The notes below the pieces were generated by a model. It was given only the letters and a program-made list of their open reading frames with translations. It was not told where the DNA came from and ran no database searches. A DNA stretch of 64,000 bases from JAJFKB01 sp965230515 (lineage in GTDB: Bacteria > Pseudomonadota > Gammaproteobacteria > Pseudomonadales > IMCC2047): assembly GCA_965230515.1 (NCBI GenBank), contig OZ246007.1, forward strand, positions 2,790,001 through 2,854,000, written 5' to 3'. Position 1 is the first letter of the stretch. Every line of letters begins with the position of its first letter. This document shows, piece by piece, positions 26,568 to 35,347 of this stretch. Made by a program: the position numbers and the translations under genes.

Positions 26568-26583
26568 ATTTTGCGGCGCACAA
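26568..26583 (+). promoter_or_regulatory. candidate PhaR operator 2
   Basis: ATTTTGCGGCGCACAA lies a few bases downstream of the predicted transcription start. It differs from operator 1 by one base (C for T). A repressor bound here would block RNA polymerase leaving the promoter. Confidence 0.6.
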
Positions 26584-26623
26584 TGCTGTGCGTAAATTAG
26601 TGAGTTTGATGGAGAATAGAGAG

Positions 26624-27202
26624 ATGATTAACTTTCAAGATAGTTTTAAAAACCTGTTTGATGTGGAAGCAATGCAGGCTAATTTTAGCAAAGCCTATGA
26701 TTTCAATGCGATTCAGGAAAATCTACAAAAATTCTATGACGTTGAAGCTATTCAGGAAAACGTTAAGAATTTCTATAACCTGGAGCAGGCGCAGGAAAAT
26801 CTGGGTAAGTTTTTTGATCCAGAGGCGGTTAAGGCTTATGCAGAGTCATTAGCTGATCAGGAGCTGGTTCAGAAGAATGCCAAGCTGGCCGCAAATCTGG
26901 TGGCTGCGAATGTCAATACGTTGAGTGATGCCGCGATTCTGCAAACGGTACAGATCCGTGAAGGTGTAGAAGGCGCATTGAAGCAGGCTGACGCTTTGGC
27001 TACAGTTAAAGATCCGGTTGCTGTTTTTGAAGCACAAAAATCCTATCTGGAAGCTCAGCAGGAAGTTGCAGTAGAGAATTTCTGGAGCAAAACCGGACTG
27101 GTAGCCGATATGGTAGAGAAGAATCTTGAGCTGGTTAAGGAAGCAATGGAGCAGGTTAAGCCTGTTGCCCAAAAAGCTAAGCCTGCCAAGAAAGCTGCTT
27201 AA
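26624..27202 (+). CDS. phasin family protein with 13-residue tandem repeats
   Basis: Phasins coat PHA granules. I chose the ATG at 26624 (192 residues, MINFQDSFKN), which has a GGAGAATAGAGAG ribosome site; the frame continues upstream only through the promoter. Residues 12-76 form five 13-residue units, such as YDFNAIQENLQKF, YDVEAIQENVKNF and YNLEQAQENLGKF. The rest (80-180) is a typical helical phasin domain with ATVKDPVAVFEAQKSYLEAQ and a Lys/Ala-rich C-terminus (KPAKKAA), which suits granule or nucleoid contact. It lies after phaR, with probable PhaR control. The repeat block looks amphipathic. Confidence 0.88.
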   Translation: MINFQDSFKNLFDVEAMQANFSKAYDFNAIQENLQKFYDVEAIQENVKNFYNLEQAQENLGKFFDPEAVKAYAESLADQELVQKNAKLAANLVAANVNTLSDAAILQTVQIREGVEGALKQADALATVKDPVAVFEAQKSYLEAQQEVAVENFWSKTGLVADMVEKNLELVKEAMEQVKPVAQKAKPAKKAA

Positions 27203-27232
27203 TTTAAGCTGCACGATCTACAAAAGCTAGCG

Positions 27233-27272
27233 ATAGGCTGAATGCACTGGGTGCATTCAGCCTATTTTTTTT
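27233..27272 (+). terminator. intrinsic terminator after the phasin gene
   Basis: A perfect 15-bp stem (27233-27247 with 27251-27265, arms ataggctgaatgcac / gtgcattcagcctat) encloses a 3-nt loop and runs into a tract of T residues. This is a strong rho-independent terminator, 31 bp after the phasin stop. Confidence 0.93.
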
Positions 27273-27438
27273 GGAATTTATTTGTCGGACATAGGAAAAC
27301 TGGCGGGGTTGTTTTGTGGCGCCGCAGTGTGTCAGGTCAGATGTCGGCGTCACCAGTTAAAACCATATTTCATGATCTTTAGGCTGTTCACAAGCAGCAA
27401 ATTTGGCTACTCTTAGCGCCCGGAAAAATGGGCCGATT

Positions 27439-28479
27439 ATGCAGCTTAGCGATTTTGATTATCACCTTCCAAACGAACTCATTGCGCGATACCCCAACGC
27501 GGAGCGCAGCGCGAGCAGGTTACTGTGCCTGAATGCTAATACCGGGCTAATCTCACATCGTATTTTTTCCGAAATTAAAGAGCTACTGGCACCGAAGGAT
27601 TTGTTGGTGTTTAACGACACCAGGGTTATACCGGCGCGTTTGCATGGTCAGAAGGAGAGCGGTGGAAAAGTCGAACTGCTGATCGAGCGGTTGGTTGGTG
27701 AGCGTGAGGCGATCAGCCAAATCAGGGCAAGTAAAGCACCACGTCCCGGTATTCGAATCCGGGTTGCTGAAAATGAGTGGCTTGAAGTAAAAGGTAGAGA
27801 AGGGGAGTTCTATCGTATCGCTTCGAGCCGGCGACTGATGCCGATGCTTGAATCCTGCGGGCATATGCCGTTGCCTCCCTATATTGATCGTGAGGACGAG
27901 GTCAGCGATCAGGAAAGGTATCAGACGGTATACGCAAAGAATCCGGGTGCTGTAGCGGCGCCTACCGCAGGGCTGCATTTTGACCAGGCACTGTTACAAT
28001 CGATCGGTCAGCTCGGAGTTGGTACTGCATCGGTTACCTTGCACGTGGGTGCAGGGACATTTCAGCCGGTGCGGGTTGCCAATATTGAAGACCACCGAAT
28101 GCACAAAGAGTGGATTGAGGTAAGCGCAGATGTCTGCGAAAAGGTGGCGGCGACCAAAATGCGGGGTGGTAGAGTGATTGCAGTAGGTACCACCAGCGTA
28201 CGTAGTCTCGAAACTGCCGCCACTCAAAGAGAAAAACAGGGTAGCGCGTTGCTTCCCTATCAGGGTGATAGTGATATCTTTATTTACCCTGGATATCAGT
28301 TTCGCTGTGTTGATGCGATGATCACCAATTTCCACCTGCCGCAATCAACCTTGCTGATGTTGGTTTCTGCATTTGCTTCCCGAGAGAATATACTGGCCGC
28401 TTATCAGCAGGCAATTGAGCATCGTTATCGGTTTTTCAGTTATGGTGATGCGATGTTTATTGAAAAAGCTGACCGGTAA
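27439..28479 (+). CDS. queA: S-adenosylmethionine:tRNA ribosyltransferase-isomerase
   Basis: QueA transfers the ribosyl part of AdoMet to preQ1 in tRNA to give epoxyqueuosine. I chose the ATG giving MQLSDFDYHLPNELIARYP, the standard QueA start, 12 codons inside the open frame. The 346 residues include LVFNDTRVIPARLHG, the APTAGLHFDQALL signature, HVGAGTFQPVR and ITNFHLPQSTLLMLVSAFA. It is followed 27 bp later by tgt, the enzyme acting just before it in the queuosine pathway. Confidence 0.97.
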   Translation: MQLSDFDYHLPNELIARYPNAERSASRLLCLNANTGLISHRIFSEIKELLAPKDLLVFNDTRVIPARLHGQKESGGKVELLIERLVGEREAISQIRASKAPRPGIRIRVAENEWLEVKGREGEFYRIASSRRLMPMLESCGHMPLPPYIDREDEVSDQERYQTVYAKNPGAVAAPTAGLHFDQALLQSIGQLGVGTASVTLHVGAGTFQPVRVANIEDHRMHKEWIEVSADVCEKVAATKMRGGRVIAVGTTSVRSLETAATQREKQGSALLPYQGDSDIFIYPGYQFRCVDAMITNFHLPQSTLLMLVSAFASRENILAAYQQAIEHRYRFFSYGDAMFIEKADR

Positions 28480-28506
28480 TTGCCAGAAATATGGAGTTTC
28501 GCTGAC

Positions 28507-29631
28507 ATGTCCTATATGAAATTTGATCTGTTATCGCATGACGCCAATGGACGTCGTGGGCGCATAACGTTCAGTCGAGGTACCATTGAAACACCGGCGT
28601 TTATGCCAGTGGGTACCTATGGCACGGTGAAAGGTATGTTGCCAAGGGATATTGAGGCGATCGGTGCTGAAATAATTTTGGGCAATACATTTCATCTGAT
28701 GCTTAGACCGGGTGCCGAGATTATTAAATCGATGGGAGGCCTTCATAATTTTGCCAGCTGGCCGCATCCGATACTAACGGATTCAGGTGGTTTTCAGGTT
28801 TTTAGTCTGGGTGATCTGCGCAAAATTTCCGAGCAGGGTGTTGTGTTCAAGTCTCCGGTTGATGGTAGTCCAGTTTCTCTGTCACCTGAAAGTGCCATGC
28901 AGGTGCAGGCGGATCTGGGTTCCGATATTGTGATGATCTTTGATGAATGCACGCCTTATCCAGCCACCTATGAGCAGGCTCAATTATCGATGCAATTATC
29001 GCTGCGTTGGGCAAAACGGAGTAAGGAGGCGCACCTGCAGGTACAGGGTGATAACCCGGCGGCGCTGTTCGGTATCGTTCAGGGGGGGATGTACGATGCG
29101 TTGCGCACGGAGTCCCTGCAAGGGTTGATGGATATCGATTTTGACGGCTATGCCATTGGTGGGCTCTCGGTAGGCGAGCCTAAAGATGAGATGATGAGCA
29201 CGCTGGATCATATTGCGCCGCAAATGCCTCAGGATAAACCCCGGTATTTGATGGGTGTTGGCAAACCGGAAGATATTGTGGAGGCAGTGTTGCGTGGCAT
29301 TGATATGTTTGACTGTGTGATGCCCACACGTAATGCCAGAAATGGACACCTTTTTGTCGGTAAGGGCGTCATCAAGATCAGAAACTCACGTTATAAAAAG
29401 GATCCTGAACCACTGGATTCCGAGTGTGATTGCTACACCTGCCGAACTGCCAGTCGAGCCTATCTGCATCATCTTGATAAGTGCAGGGAAATGTTGTTTT
29501 CCCAGCTGGCAACCATCCATAACCTGCGCTATTACCAAAATCTGATGAAGGGTTTGCGTAGTGCCATCGAACAGGGTACATTGGGCGCTTTTGTCGAGGC
29601 GTTCTACCAAAAACGCCTGAAAAATTCCTGA
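28507..29631 (+). CDS. tgt: queuine/preQ1 tRNA-guanine transglycosylase
   Basis: Tgt swaps guanine 34 of tRNAs for Asp, Asn, His and Tyr with preQ1. The start ATG at 28507 (MSYMKFDLLSHD) is chosen; ATG at 28516 is a close alternative. The 374 residues show LTDSGGFQVFSLGDLRK (nucleophile region), GIVQGGMYDALR, DYAIGGLSVGEP-like DGYAIGGLSVGEP, the catalytic aspartate in FDCVMPTRNARNG, and the zinc site CDCYTCRTASRAYLHHL. queA-tgt-yajC-secD-secF is a classic gammaproteobacterial operon and is complete here. Confidence 0.97.
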   Translation: MSYMKFDLLSHDANGRRGRITFSRGTIETPAFMPVGTYGTVKGMLPRDIEAIGAEIILGNTFHLMLRPGAEIIKSMGGLHNFASWPHPILTDSGGFQVFSLGDLRKISEQGVVFKSPVDGSPVSLSPESAMQVQADLGSDIVMIFDECTPYPATYEQAQLSMQLSLRWAKRSKEAHLQVQGDNPAALFGIVQGGMYDALRTESLQGLMDIDFDGYAIGGLSVGEPKDEMMSTLDHIAPQMPQDKPRYLMGVGKPEDIVEAVLRGIDMFDCVMPTRNARNGHLFVGKGVIKIRNSRYKKDPEPLDSECDCYTCRTASRAYLHHLDKCREMLFSQLATIHNLRYYQNLMKGLRSAIEQGTLGAFVEAFYQKRLKNS

Positions 29632-29653
29632 GTAAATAGAGAGGAACAACAGA

Positions 29654-29983
29654 ATGAGCTTTTTTATTCCGCAAGCATTGGCCGCCGATCCTGCGCCTGC
29701 CCAGGGTAGTGGCTTCGAGCCAATTTTTATGCTGGTGATTTTCGGGTTAATTTTCTATTTTATGATCTGGCGTCCCCAGAGCAAGCGAGCCAAAGAGCAC
29801 AAAAATCTGTTGGCGGAACTGGCCAAGGGTGACGAGGTGATCAGTGGCGGCGGTATTGCCGGAAAAGTCACCAAAGTGACCGAAAATTTTGTCATTCTTG
29901 AGATTGCCGAGGGGGTGGAGGTGAAGGTGCAGAAAGCAGCCATCGCTAGTGTGTTGCCCAAAGGTACACTCAAAGCGGTTTAG
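29654..29983 (+). CDS. yajC: preprotein translocase auxiliary subunit YajC
   Basis: YajC is a small inner-membrane partner of SecDF-YidC. The 109 residues have one membrane helix (about 24-44, IFMLVIFGLIFYFMIWRPQ) followed by the conserved RPQSKRAKEHKNLLAELAKGDEVISGGGIAGKV cytosolic block (shown as its parts RPQ.KR, GDEV and GGI.G.V). A GAGAGGAACAACAG ribosome site precedes the ATG. The stop codon lies in a three-copy octamer repeat. Confidence 0.95.
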   Translation: MSFFIPQALAADPAPAQGSGFEPIFMLVIFGLIFYFMIWRPQSKRAKEHKNLLAELAKGDEVISGGGIAGKVTKVTENFVILEIAEGVEVKVQKAAIASVLPKGTLKAV

Positions 29984-29997
29984 CGGTTTAGCGGTTT
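29974..29997 (+). repeat. three tandem copies of AGCGGTTT across the yajC stop
   Basis: AGCGGTTT is repeated three times in a row, and the first copy runs into the yajC TAG stop. The unit is 8 bp, so slippage here would not lengthen the protein beyond the first stop. It looks like a recent small expansion in the yajC-secD spacer. Confidence 0.85.
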
Positions 29998-30046
29998 ATG
30001 CGCACCACCAAAAACGACGGTTTTAAAATGAAACTAAGGTAATTGA

Positions 30047-31903
30047 ATGCTCAACAGATACCCTTTATGGAAATACTTAATGGTGCTGGTTGTGGTGGCT
30101 ATGGGTGCTATATACGCGGCGCCCAATATCTACCCGGATGATCCTGCGTTGCAGATTTCGGGAGCGAGTAGTGCAACTGTAACCGATGAAGCCGTGCTGA
30201 AGCGTGTGGTTAGCGCTTTGGATGAAGCCGGGGTCTCTTACAAGAGCAGTGAGCTGTCGGCCAAAAATGCACTGATCCGGTTTCCCGATGGTGATGCGCA
30301 GTTGCATGCCAAGGCGGTGGCAACCCGGGTGCTGGGTGACGACTACCTGGTTGCGTTGAACCTGGCGCCCAATACGCCGGACTGGCTGGTTCAGATGGGT
30401 GCTACTCCGATGAAGCTGGGGCTGGATTTGAGAGGTGGTGTGCACTTCCTGATGGAGGTGGATATGGCAAAAGCGGTTGAACAGCGACTTGATGTATATA
30501 TCAGTGAAATACGTAATTTGCTGCGTGAAGAGAAGTTGCGATACCGGTTGGTCGAGGTCCGTTCAGGAAATATCGTTGTTAAATTTGCACAATCAGAGCT
30601 GAGAAATAAAGCAACGACAGCGTTGCGTGATGAATATACCGAATTTCAGTTTTCCGAACAGGACGAAGAGGAGGGCTACTTTTTAAGCTTGTCCTTGTCG
30701 GAGGCGAAGTTAAGGGAAATTGAAGATTATGCGATCAAGCAGAACCTGACCACGCTTCGCAACCGGGTCAACGAACTGGGAGTGGCTGAGCCGCTGGTGC
30801 AACGACAGGGACGTAATCGCATTGTGGTGGAACTGCCCGGTATTCAGGACACCGCGCTGGCTAAAAGGATTATTGGAGCCACCGCTAACCTGGAGTTTCG
30901 TCTGGAAGCCAAGCCGGACGAATTGACCAGCCGTACTGAGGAATATGAATTTCGGGACAAGAAAACCGTACCCTCAACGGCAATTGTTGAAAAAAATATC
31001 ATTATCACCGGTAGCAGTGTCGCTAATGCGGCGGCGGGTTATGATGAAAATGGCCAGCCTGAGGTCAACATTACCCTGGATGGCAAGGGTGGCAAGTTAA
31101 TGAATCGGGTGACCCGTAATGCCGTCAAGCGGAGAATGGCTGTGCTGTTTATTGAGCACAAGACTCGCAGCCGTTTCCGTGAGGTGCAAGGCGAGCTGGT
31201 TCAGGAAAGTGAGAAAATTGTGGAGAAGAGTATTATCAGTCTTGCCACGATTCAAACGGCGCTGGGTAACCGTTTTCGTATCACCGGTCTGGATAATCCC
31301 CAAGAATCATCGGAGCTGGCGTTGCTGTTGCGGGCCGGTTCTCTGGCCGCACCCATCTATTTTGTTGAAGAGCGCACGGTCGGTCCCAGCCTGGGCCAGG
31401 AAAATATCGACCTGGGTGTGAAGTCAGTGCAGATAGGCTTGGCGGTGGTGGTGATGTTTATGCTGCTCTACTATCGGGTGTTTGGTTTGTATGCCAATAT
31501 TGCGCTGGCTATTAACCTGGTGCTGCTGGTTGCTGTGATGTCGATTCTGTCAGCAACGCTGACCTTGCCCGGTATTGCCGGTATTGTGTTAACGGTCGGT
31601 ATGGCGGTGGATGCTAACGTGCTGATATTTGCACGGATTCGCGAAGAGCTGAAAAATGGTTTGCCCCCGCAATCTGCCATTCATGCCGGTTATGAGCGTG
31701 CATTTGAGACTATTTTTGACGCCAATATTACTACATTGTTGGTGGCGCTGATATTGTTTGCGGTGGGTACCGGTCCGGTTAAGGGTTTTGCGGTCACTTT
31801 ATCGATCGGTATTTTAACCTCGATGTTTACTGCGGTGGTAGTCACACGGGCGATGGTCAATCTGACCTATGGTCAGCGTAACATTAAGAAACTTTGGATA
31901 TAG
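30047..31903 (+). CDS. secD: protein translocase subunit SecD
   Basis: SecD, with SecF, uses the proton gradient to pull preproteins through SecYEG. The 618-residue protein has the first membrane helix (7-27), the periplasmic P1 region with MGATPMKLGLDLRGGVHFLMEVD, the RVNELGVAEPLVQRQGRNRIVVELPGI block (seen as two conserved words) and five C-terminal helices with GIVLTVGMAVDANVLIFARIREEL. These carry the conserved proton-path aspartate in MAVDANV. It is followed by secF after 9 bp. Confidence 0.97.
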   Translation: MLNRYPLWKYLMVLVVVAMGAIYAAPNIYPDDPALQISGASSATVTDEAVLKRVVSALDEAGVSYKSSELSAKNALIRFPDGDAQLHAKAVATRVLGDDYLVALNLAPNTPDWLVQMGATPMKLGLDLRGGVHFLMEVDMAKAVEQRLDVYISEIRNLLREEKLRYRLVEVRSGNIVVKFAQSELRNKATTALRDEYTEFQFSEQDEEEGYFLSLSLSEAKLREIEDYAIKQNLTTLRNRVNELGVAEPLVQRQGRNRIVVELPGIQDTALAKRIIGATANLEFRLEAKPDELTSRTEEYEFRDKKTVPSTAIVEKNIIITGSSVANAAAGYDENGQPEVNITLDGKGGKLMNRVTRNAVKRRMAVLFIEHKTRSRFREVQGELVQESEKIVEKSIISLATIQTALGNRFRITGLDNPQESSELALLLRAGSLAAPIYFVEERTVGPSLGQENIDLGVKSVQIGLAVVVMFMLLYYRVFGLYANIALAINLVLLVAVMSILSATLTLPGIAGIVLTVGMAVDANVLIFARIREELKNGLPPQSAIHAGYERAFETIFDANITTLLVALILFAVGTGPVKGFAVTLSIGILTSMFTAVVVTRAMVNLTYGQRNIKKLWI

Positions 31904-31912
31904 GGGATTACC

Positions 31913-32836
31913 GTGTCAGCTAAAGAACTAAAACTGGATTTTATGGGTAAACGCAAAATCGCGGCCATTTTTTCCATTTTGCTGGTGGTGGCCTCTATTG
32001 CTTCATTGGCGATCAATAATTTGTCTTTTGGGCTCGATTTTACCGGCGGTACGCTGATCGAGGTTAGTTATAAGGAAACGGCAGATGTAGGTGTTATCCG
32101 CAAACAATTGGAAAGTGCCGGTTATGATAACCCTACCGTGCAGCATTTTGGCGCAGATACGGAAGTACTGGTCCGTTTACCACAGGGTTATAGCCCGCAA
32201 GTGGGTGAGGAAGTAATTGCCGTTTTGAGCCAACAGGGTAAGTATGATGTCGAACTTCGGCGATCTGAGTTTGTGGGTTCTCAGGTTGGAGAAGAACTGA
32301 GGGAACAGGGTGGTCTGGGAATGTTGTTTGCCCTGGCAGTAGTGATGCTCTACGTGGCATTTCGCTTTCAGCTTAAGTTTGCTCTGGGCGCGGTAGTTGC
32401 CCTGGCCCATGATGTGTTGATTGTGCTGGGTGTATTTTCCTGGTTTCAGTGGAATTTCGATTTAACGGTGTTGGCTGCACTGTTGGCGGTTATAGGTTAC
32501 TCGTTGAATGATACCATTGTGGTATCCGATCGTATTCGAGAGAATTTTCGGAAAATGCGTAAAGGCTCCCCGCAGGAAATCATCAATACTTCGCTTAATC
32601 AAACGTTGTCCCGAACGCTGGTGACCTCGTTAACAACTACCATGGTGTTGTTGGCACTGTTTGTTTTTGGTGGTGAGCTAATACACGGATTTTCAATTGC
32701 GCTGACCATTGGAGTCCTTGTTGGTACATACTCCTCGATCTACGTAGCGGCAAATGTGTTGTTGGCGATGGGGGTGAGCAAGGAGGATTTGATGCTGCCT
32801 GTTAAAGAAGGTATTGACCAGGACGGTTTGCCATAA
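31913..32836 (+). CDS. secF: protein translocase subunit SecF
   Basis: The 307-residue partner of SecD begins with GTG and has six membrane helices, the GLDFTGGTLIEVSY motif, the GSQVGEELREQGGLGMLFALAVVMLYVAFRF core (by parts) and VIGYSLNDTIVVSDRIRENFRKM. The 3' end overlaps the upstream open frame of trmJ but not its real start, 61 bp downstream. The QueA-SecF operon ends here. Confidence 0.97.
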   Translation: MSAKELKLDFMGKRKIAAIFSILLVVASIASLAINNLSFGLDFTGGTLIEVSYKETADVGVIRKQLESAGYDNPTVQHFGADTEVLVRLPQGYSPQVGEEVIAVLSQQGKYDVELRRSEFVGSQVGEELREQGGLGMLFALAVVMLYVAFRFQLKFALGAVVALAHDVLIVLGVFSWFQWNFDLTVLAALLAVIGYSLNDTIVVSDRIRENFRKMRKGSPQEIINTSLNQTLSRTLVTSLTTTMVLLALFVFGGELIHGFSIALTIGVLVGTYSSIYVAANVLLAMGVSKEDLMLPVKEGIDQDGLP

Positions 32837-32897
32837 CGTTTACCGAGCTTGGTCGCAGGTAGCGCTTGATCCGGATCTAGCCTCAGATTCTTTTGAT

Positions 32898-33641
32898 ATG
32901 TTAAAAAACATTCGTATTGTTCTGATCAATACATCTCACCCCGGTAATATTGGTGCAGCGGCGCGTGCCTTGAAAAACATGGGCCTTAACCGGCTTTATC
33001 TGGTGGAGCCCAAACAGTATCCGGATGAAAAAGCTGTCTGGCGGGCGGCTTCCGCTTCCGATGTCCTCGAAAGTGCAGTTGTCTGTCAATCGCTTGAGGA
33101 AGCAATTGAGGGATGTCATCTGGTTGTCGGAACCAGCGCTCGCAATCGTAGTATTCCCTGGCCGGTGATGGATGTACGAGAGGCCGCAGAAACAGCCGTG
33201 GCCGAACCTGACAAACATGAAGTTGCAATTTTGTTTGGCAGGGAGGATAGGGGGCTGAAGAATGAGGAGCTTCAGCAATGTCATTTCCATCTGCAAATTC
33301 CTACCAATGCCGAGTATAGTTCGCTGAATCTGGGAGCGGCGGTTCAGGTTGTTTGCTATGAGCTCAGGGTTGCCGCATTAGAAGGGTCCAGAAAGCAAAA
33401 TGTCTGGGATTGGGGTACGGAGTGGGATGTTGAAGCAGCAACTACTGATGATATTCAGCGTTATTTTGAACACCTTGAGGAGACTCTGGTTCAGCTAAAA
33501 GTAATTAATCCGAAAAATCCACGGCAATTAATGACGCGCCTAAAGCGCCTCTATATGCGCAGTCGACCCGACCAGGTGGAAGTGAATTTGCTACGAGGTA
33601 TATTGACCGCCACACAAAAACTGCTTCAGCCTAAAAAATAG
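32898..33641 (+). CDS. trmJ: tRNA (cytidine/uridine-2'-O-)-methyltransferase TrmJ
   Basis: TrmJ methylates the ribose at position 32 of several tRNAs. I chose the ATG at 32898 (MLKNIRIVLINTSHPGN), the standard start; 28 extra codons upstream lie in the secF end. The 247 residues show the SPOUT knot motifs NIGAAARALKNMGL, VGTSAR, FGREDRGLKNEEL and IPTNAEYSSLNLGAAVQVVCYE. Both trefoil-knot halves and the C-terminal helical tail are present. It normally lies upstream of cysE-iscR, as is partly the case here. Confidence 0.95.
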   Translation: MLKNIRIVLINTSHPGNIGAAARALKNMGLNRLYLVEPKQYPDEKAVWRAASASDVLESAVVCQSLEEAIEGCHLVVGTSARNRSIPWPVMDVREAAETAVAEPDKHEVAILFGREDRGLKNEELQQCHFHLQIPTNAEYSSLNLGAAVQVVCYELRVAALEGSRKQNVWDWGTEWDVEAATTDDIQRYFEHLEETLVQLKVINPKNPRQLMTRLKRLYMRSRPDQVEVNLLRGILTATQKLLQPKK

Positions 33642-33657
33642 CTTGGCACTTTAGTTG

Positions 33658-33876
33658 TTACTGTAAATTTTCCTGAGCCTGATGAAACGCCTGGTCTAAT
33701 CGTTGCTGAGTTGCAATATATTGCTCAAGTGCCACTTCGGCCTGTGCGCGATCCTGGAAAGGCCCTTCGGACGCGCCTCCGCGAATAAGGAAATACCATG
33801 CATTATTGGCATGATAAAACCTTTCGCTTCGAAAAGGATAATGTTGTGTCTCGCCACTACGGTATTGCTGCTTCAA
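33658..33876 (-). CDS. small DUF6316-like protein
   Basis: The 72-residue protein has the pattern of a small gammaproteobacterial family I associate with DUF6316: RSGETQHYPFRSERFYHANNAWYFLIRGGASEGPF, read as the words PFRSERF, WYF, REG-like RGG and GPF, followed by a helix (DRAQAEVALEQYIATQQ). There is no signal peptide or membrane helix. The function is unknown. It is convergent with trmJ, 16 bp apart. The family name is from memory, so the label is tentative while the coding call is firmer. Confidence 0.65.
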   Translation of the reverse strand: MKQQYRSGETQHYPFRSERFYHANNAWYFLIRGGASEGPFQDRAQAEVALEQYIATQQRLDQAFHQAQENLQ

Positions 33877-34248
33877 CTCATTCCCCTAACAAGTCATCAA
33901 CGATTCAATATCCATTTTATGGAGCGAAGGGAAACTCCTGTTAGCCCATTTGGTTTTTAATCTTTTTATTCAGGGAGCCTCTCAAGGCCTTTAATAGTTA
34001 TAATTCATAATCCGGAAAAAGCGAGTAACTGCGAAAAATATTTTTATGGGTTCCTTATGCTATTCCGGAAGGTCTATATTTGTACCTATACAGCCTGTTT
34101 AATTAGCAATAGAATGGGGGTTAGACAGGTACCCCTTCGACTGTGTTCAACATTCTGGATGGCATCACTATAGCTAAATTTGGTGACCATGTATTGATCT
34201 ATATCGGTAGGCAGGGCAATTTATTGAACGGTGGTGATTGTATTAATT
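33877..34248. other. 372-bp gap between the DUF6316-like gene and cysE
   Basis: No gene, RNA or strong hairpin was recognised. The sequence is AT-rich and must hold the leftward promoter of the small gene and the rightward promoter of cysE; neither could be placed with confidence. Confidence 0.4.
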
Positions 34249-35046
34249 ATGTTTGAAAGAATTAAAGAAGAGATCAACTGCGTATTTGATCGTGATCCTG
34301 CCGCGAGGACCTCCTTTGAGGTGCTCACCAACTATCCCGGATTTCATGCTCTGTTACTGCACCGCTTGAGTCATCGGCTATGGCGTAATGGCTGGAAATG
34401 GTTGGCCAGAACCATCTCAAGTTTTAGTCGTTGGCTGACGGGCATCGAGATTCATCCGGGAGCAAAAATTGGCCGTCGGTTTTTTATCGATCACGGGATG
34501 GGGGTGGTGATTGGTGAAACGGCTGAGGTTGCCGATGACGTTACGCTTTATCATGGTGTGACATTGGGAGGCACCAGTTGGGATAAAGGGAAGCGGCACC
34601 CCACTTTGAATGCCGGGGTAGTAGTAGGTGCCGGAGCAAAAGTGCTTGGGCCGATCACTATCGGAGAAGGCGCGCGAATAGGCTCGAACGCAGTGGTGAC
34701 TAAGGATGTTCCTGCCGGAGCAACAGCTGTCGGTATCCCCGGACGTATTATTGCAAAGGATGATGTTGATGCGGCACGGCGCCAGGCGATGGCCAACAAA
34801 ATTGGCTTTGATGCTTATGGTGTCACCAGAGATATGCCTGACCCGGTGACAAAATCAATTTTTGCAATCCTCGACCACATGCATGCGGTTGATACCAAAA
34901 TCGAGGGTATGTGTCATGCGATGAAGCAGATGGGTAGTGATTACTGTGATAAAGAGCTGCCTGAACTTAAGTGTGAAGAACTGCTTGAAGAGGAGCAGGA
35001 AGCGTTACATGAGCAGAGTGAAGAAAAACAAAATCACCAACAGTGA
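34249..35046 (+). CDS. cysE: serine O-acetyltransferase
   Basis: CysE makes O-acetylserine, the acceptor of sulfide in cysteine synthesis. I chose the ATG giving MFERIKEEINCVFDRDPAAR, the usual start. The 265 residues have a helical N-terminus and a left-handed beta-helix with GIEIHPGAKIGRRFFIDHG, TLYHGVTLGGT, GAGAKVLGPITIG and KDVPAGATAVGIPGRI. The C-terminal tail is acidic and long (CEELLEEEQEALHEQ), which differs from the short E. coli tail that binds CysK. In many relatives iscR follows; here it does not. Confidence 0.95.
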   Translation: MFERIKEEINCVFDRDPAARTSFEVLTNYPGFHALLLHRLSHRLWRNGWKWLARTISSFSRWLTGIEIHPGAKIGRRFFIDHGMGVVIGETAEVADDVTLYHGVTLGGTSWDKGKRHPTLNAGVVVGAGAKVLGPITIGEGARIGSNAVVTKDVPAGATAVGIPGRIIAKDDVDAARRQAMANKIGFDAYGVTRDMPDPVTKSIFAILDHMHAVDTKIEGMCHAMKQMGSDYCDKELPELKCEELLEEEQEALHEQSEEKQNHQQ

Positions 35047-35347
35047 CCGAGGTGCGGATCTGGTGTTTTGTATCTGTTGAGGCTTTGCCAAAATCAGGAG
35101 TTGGTGTTAGCTATTTCGCTTTGAGACAAAAAAAAGAGCGCGCACAGTCAAGACAGGTTATTCGCCAAGTTCTAATATAGTGCGATATGTATCTCTTCTG
35201 CTGCCGTTGTCGACGATAAAGATATCGTGGTTGTGTCTGGTTTGCGTAAACTAAACCAACCAGCACAAACGGACTTGGCCAATAACAATAAGGTGACGCC
35301 TGTAGAGTGGATTAGAGTCGCGCTATCAAGCTTGGAGGGCCGGAGTA
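35047..35347. other. 301-bp gap at the start of the accessory region
   Basis: No gene was found. A run of A residues (about 35129-35136) and a GGAGG ribosome site (35334-35338) before the next gene are the only notable items. It marks the change from core genes (trmJ-cysE) to the accessory block. Confidence 0.4.
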
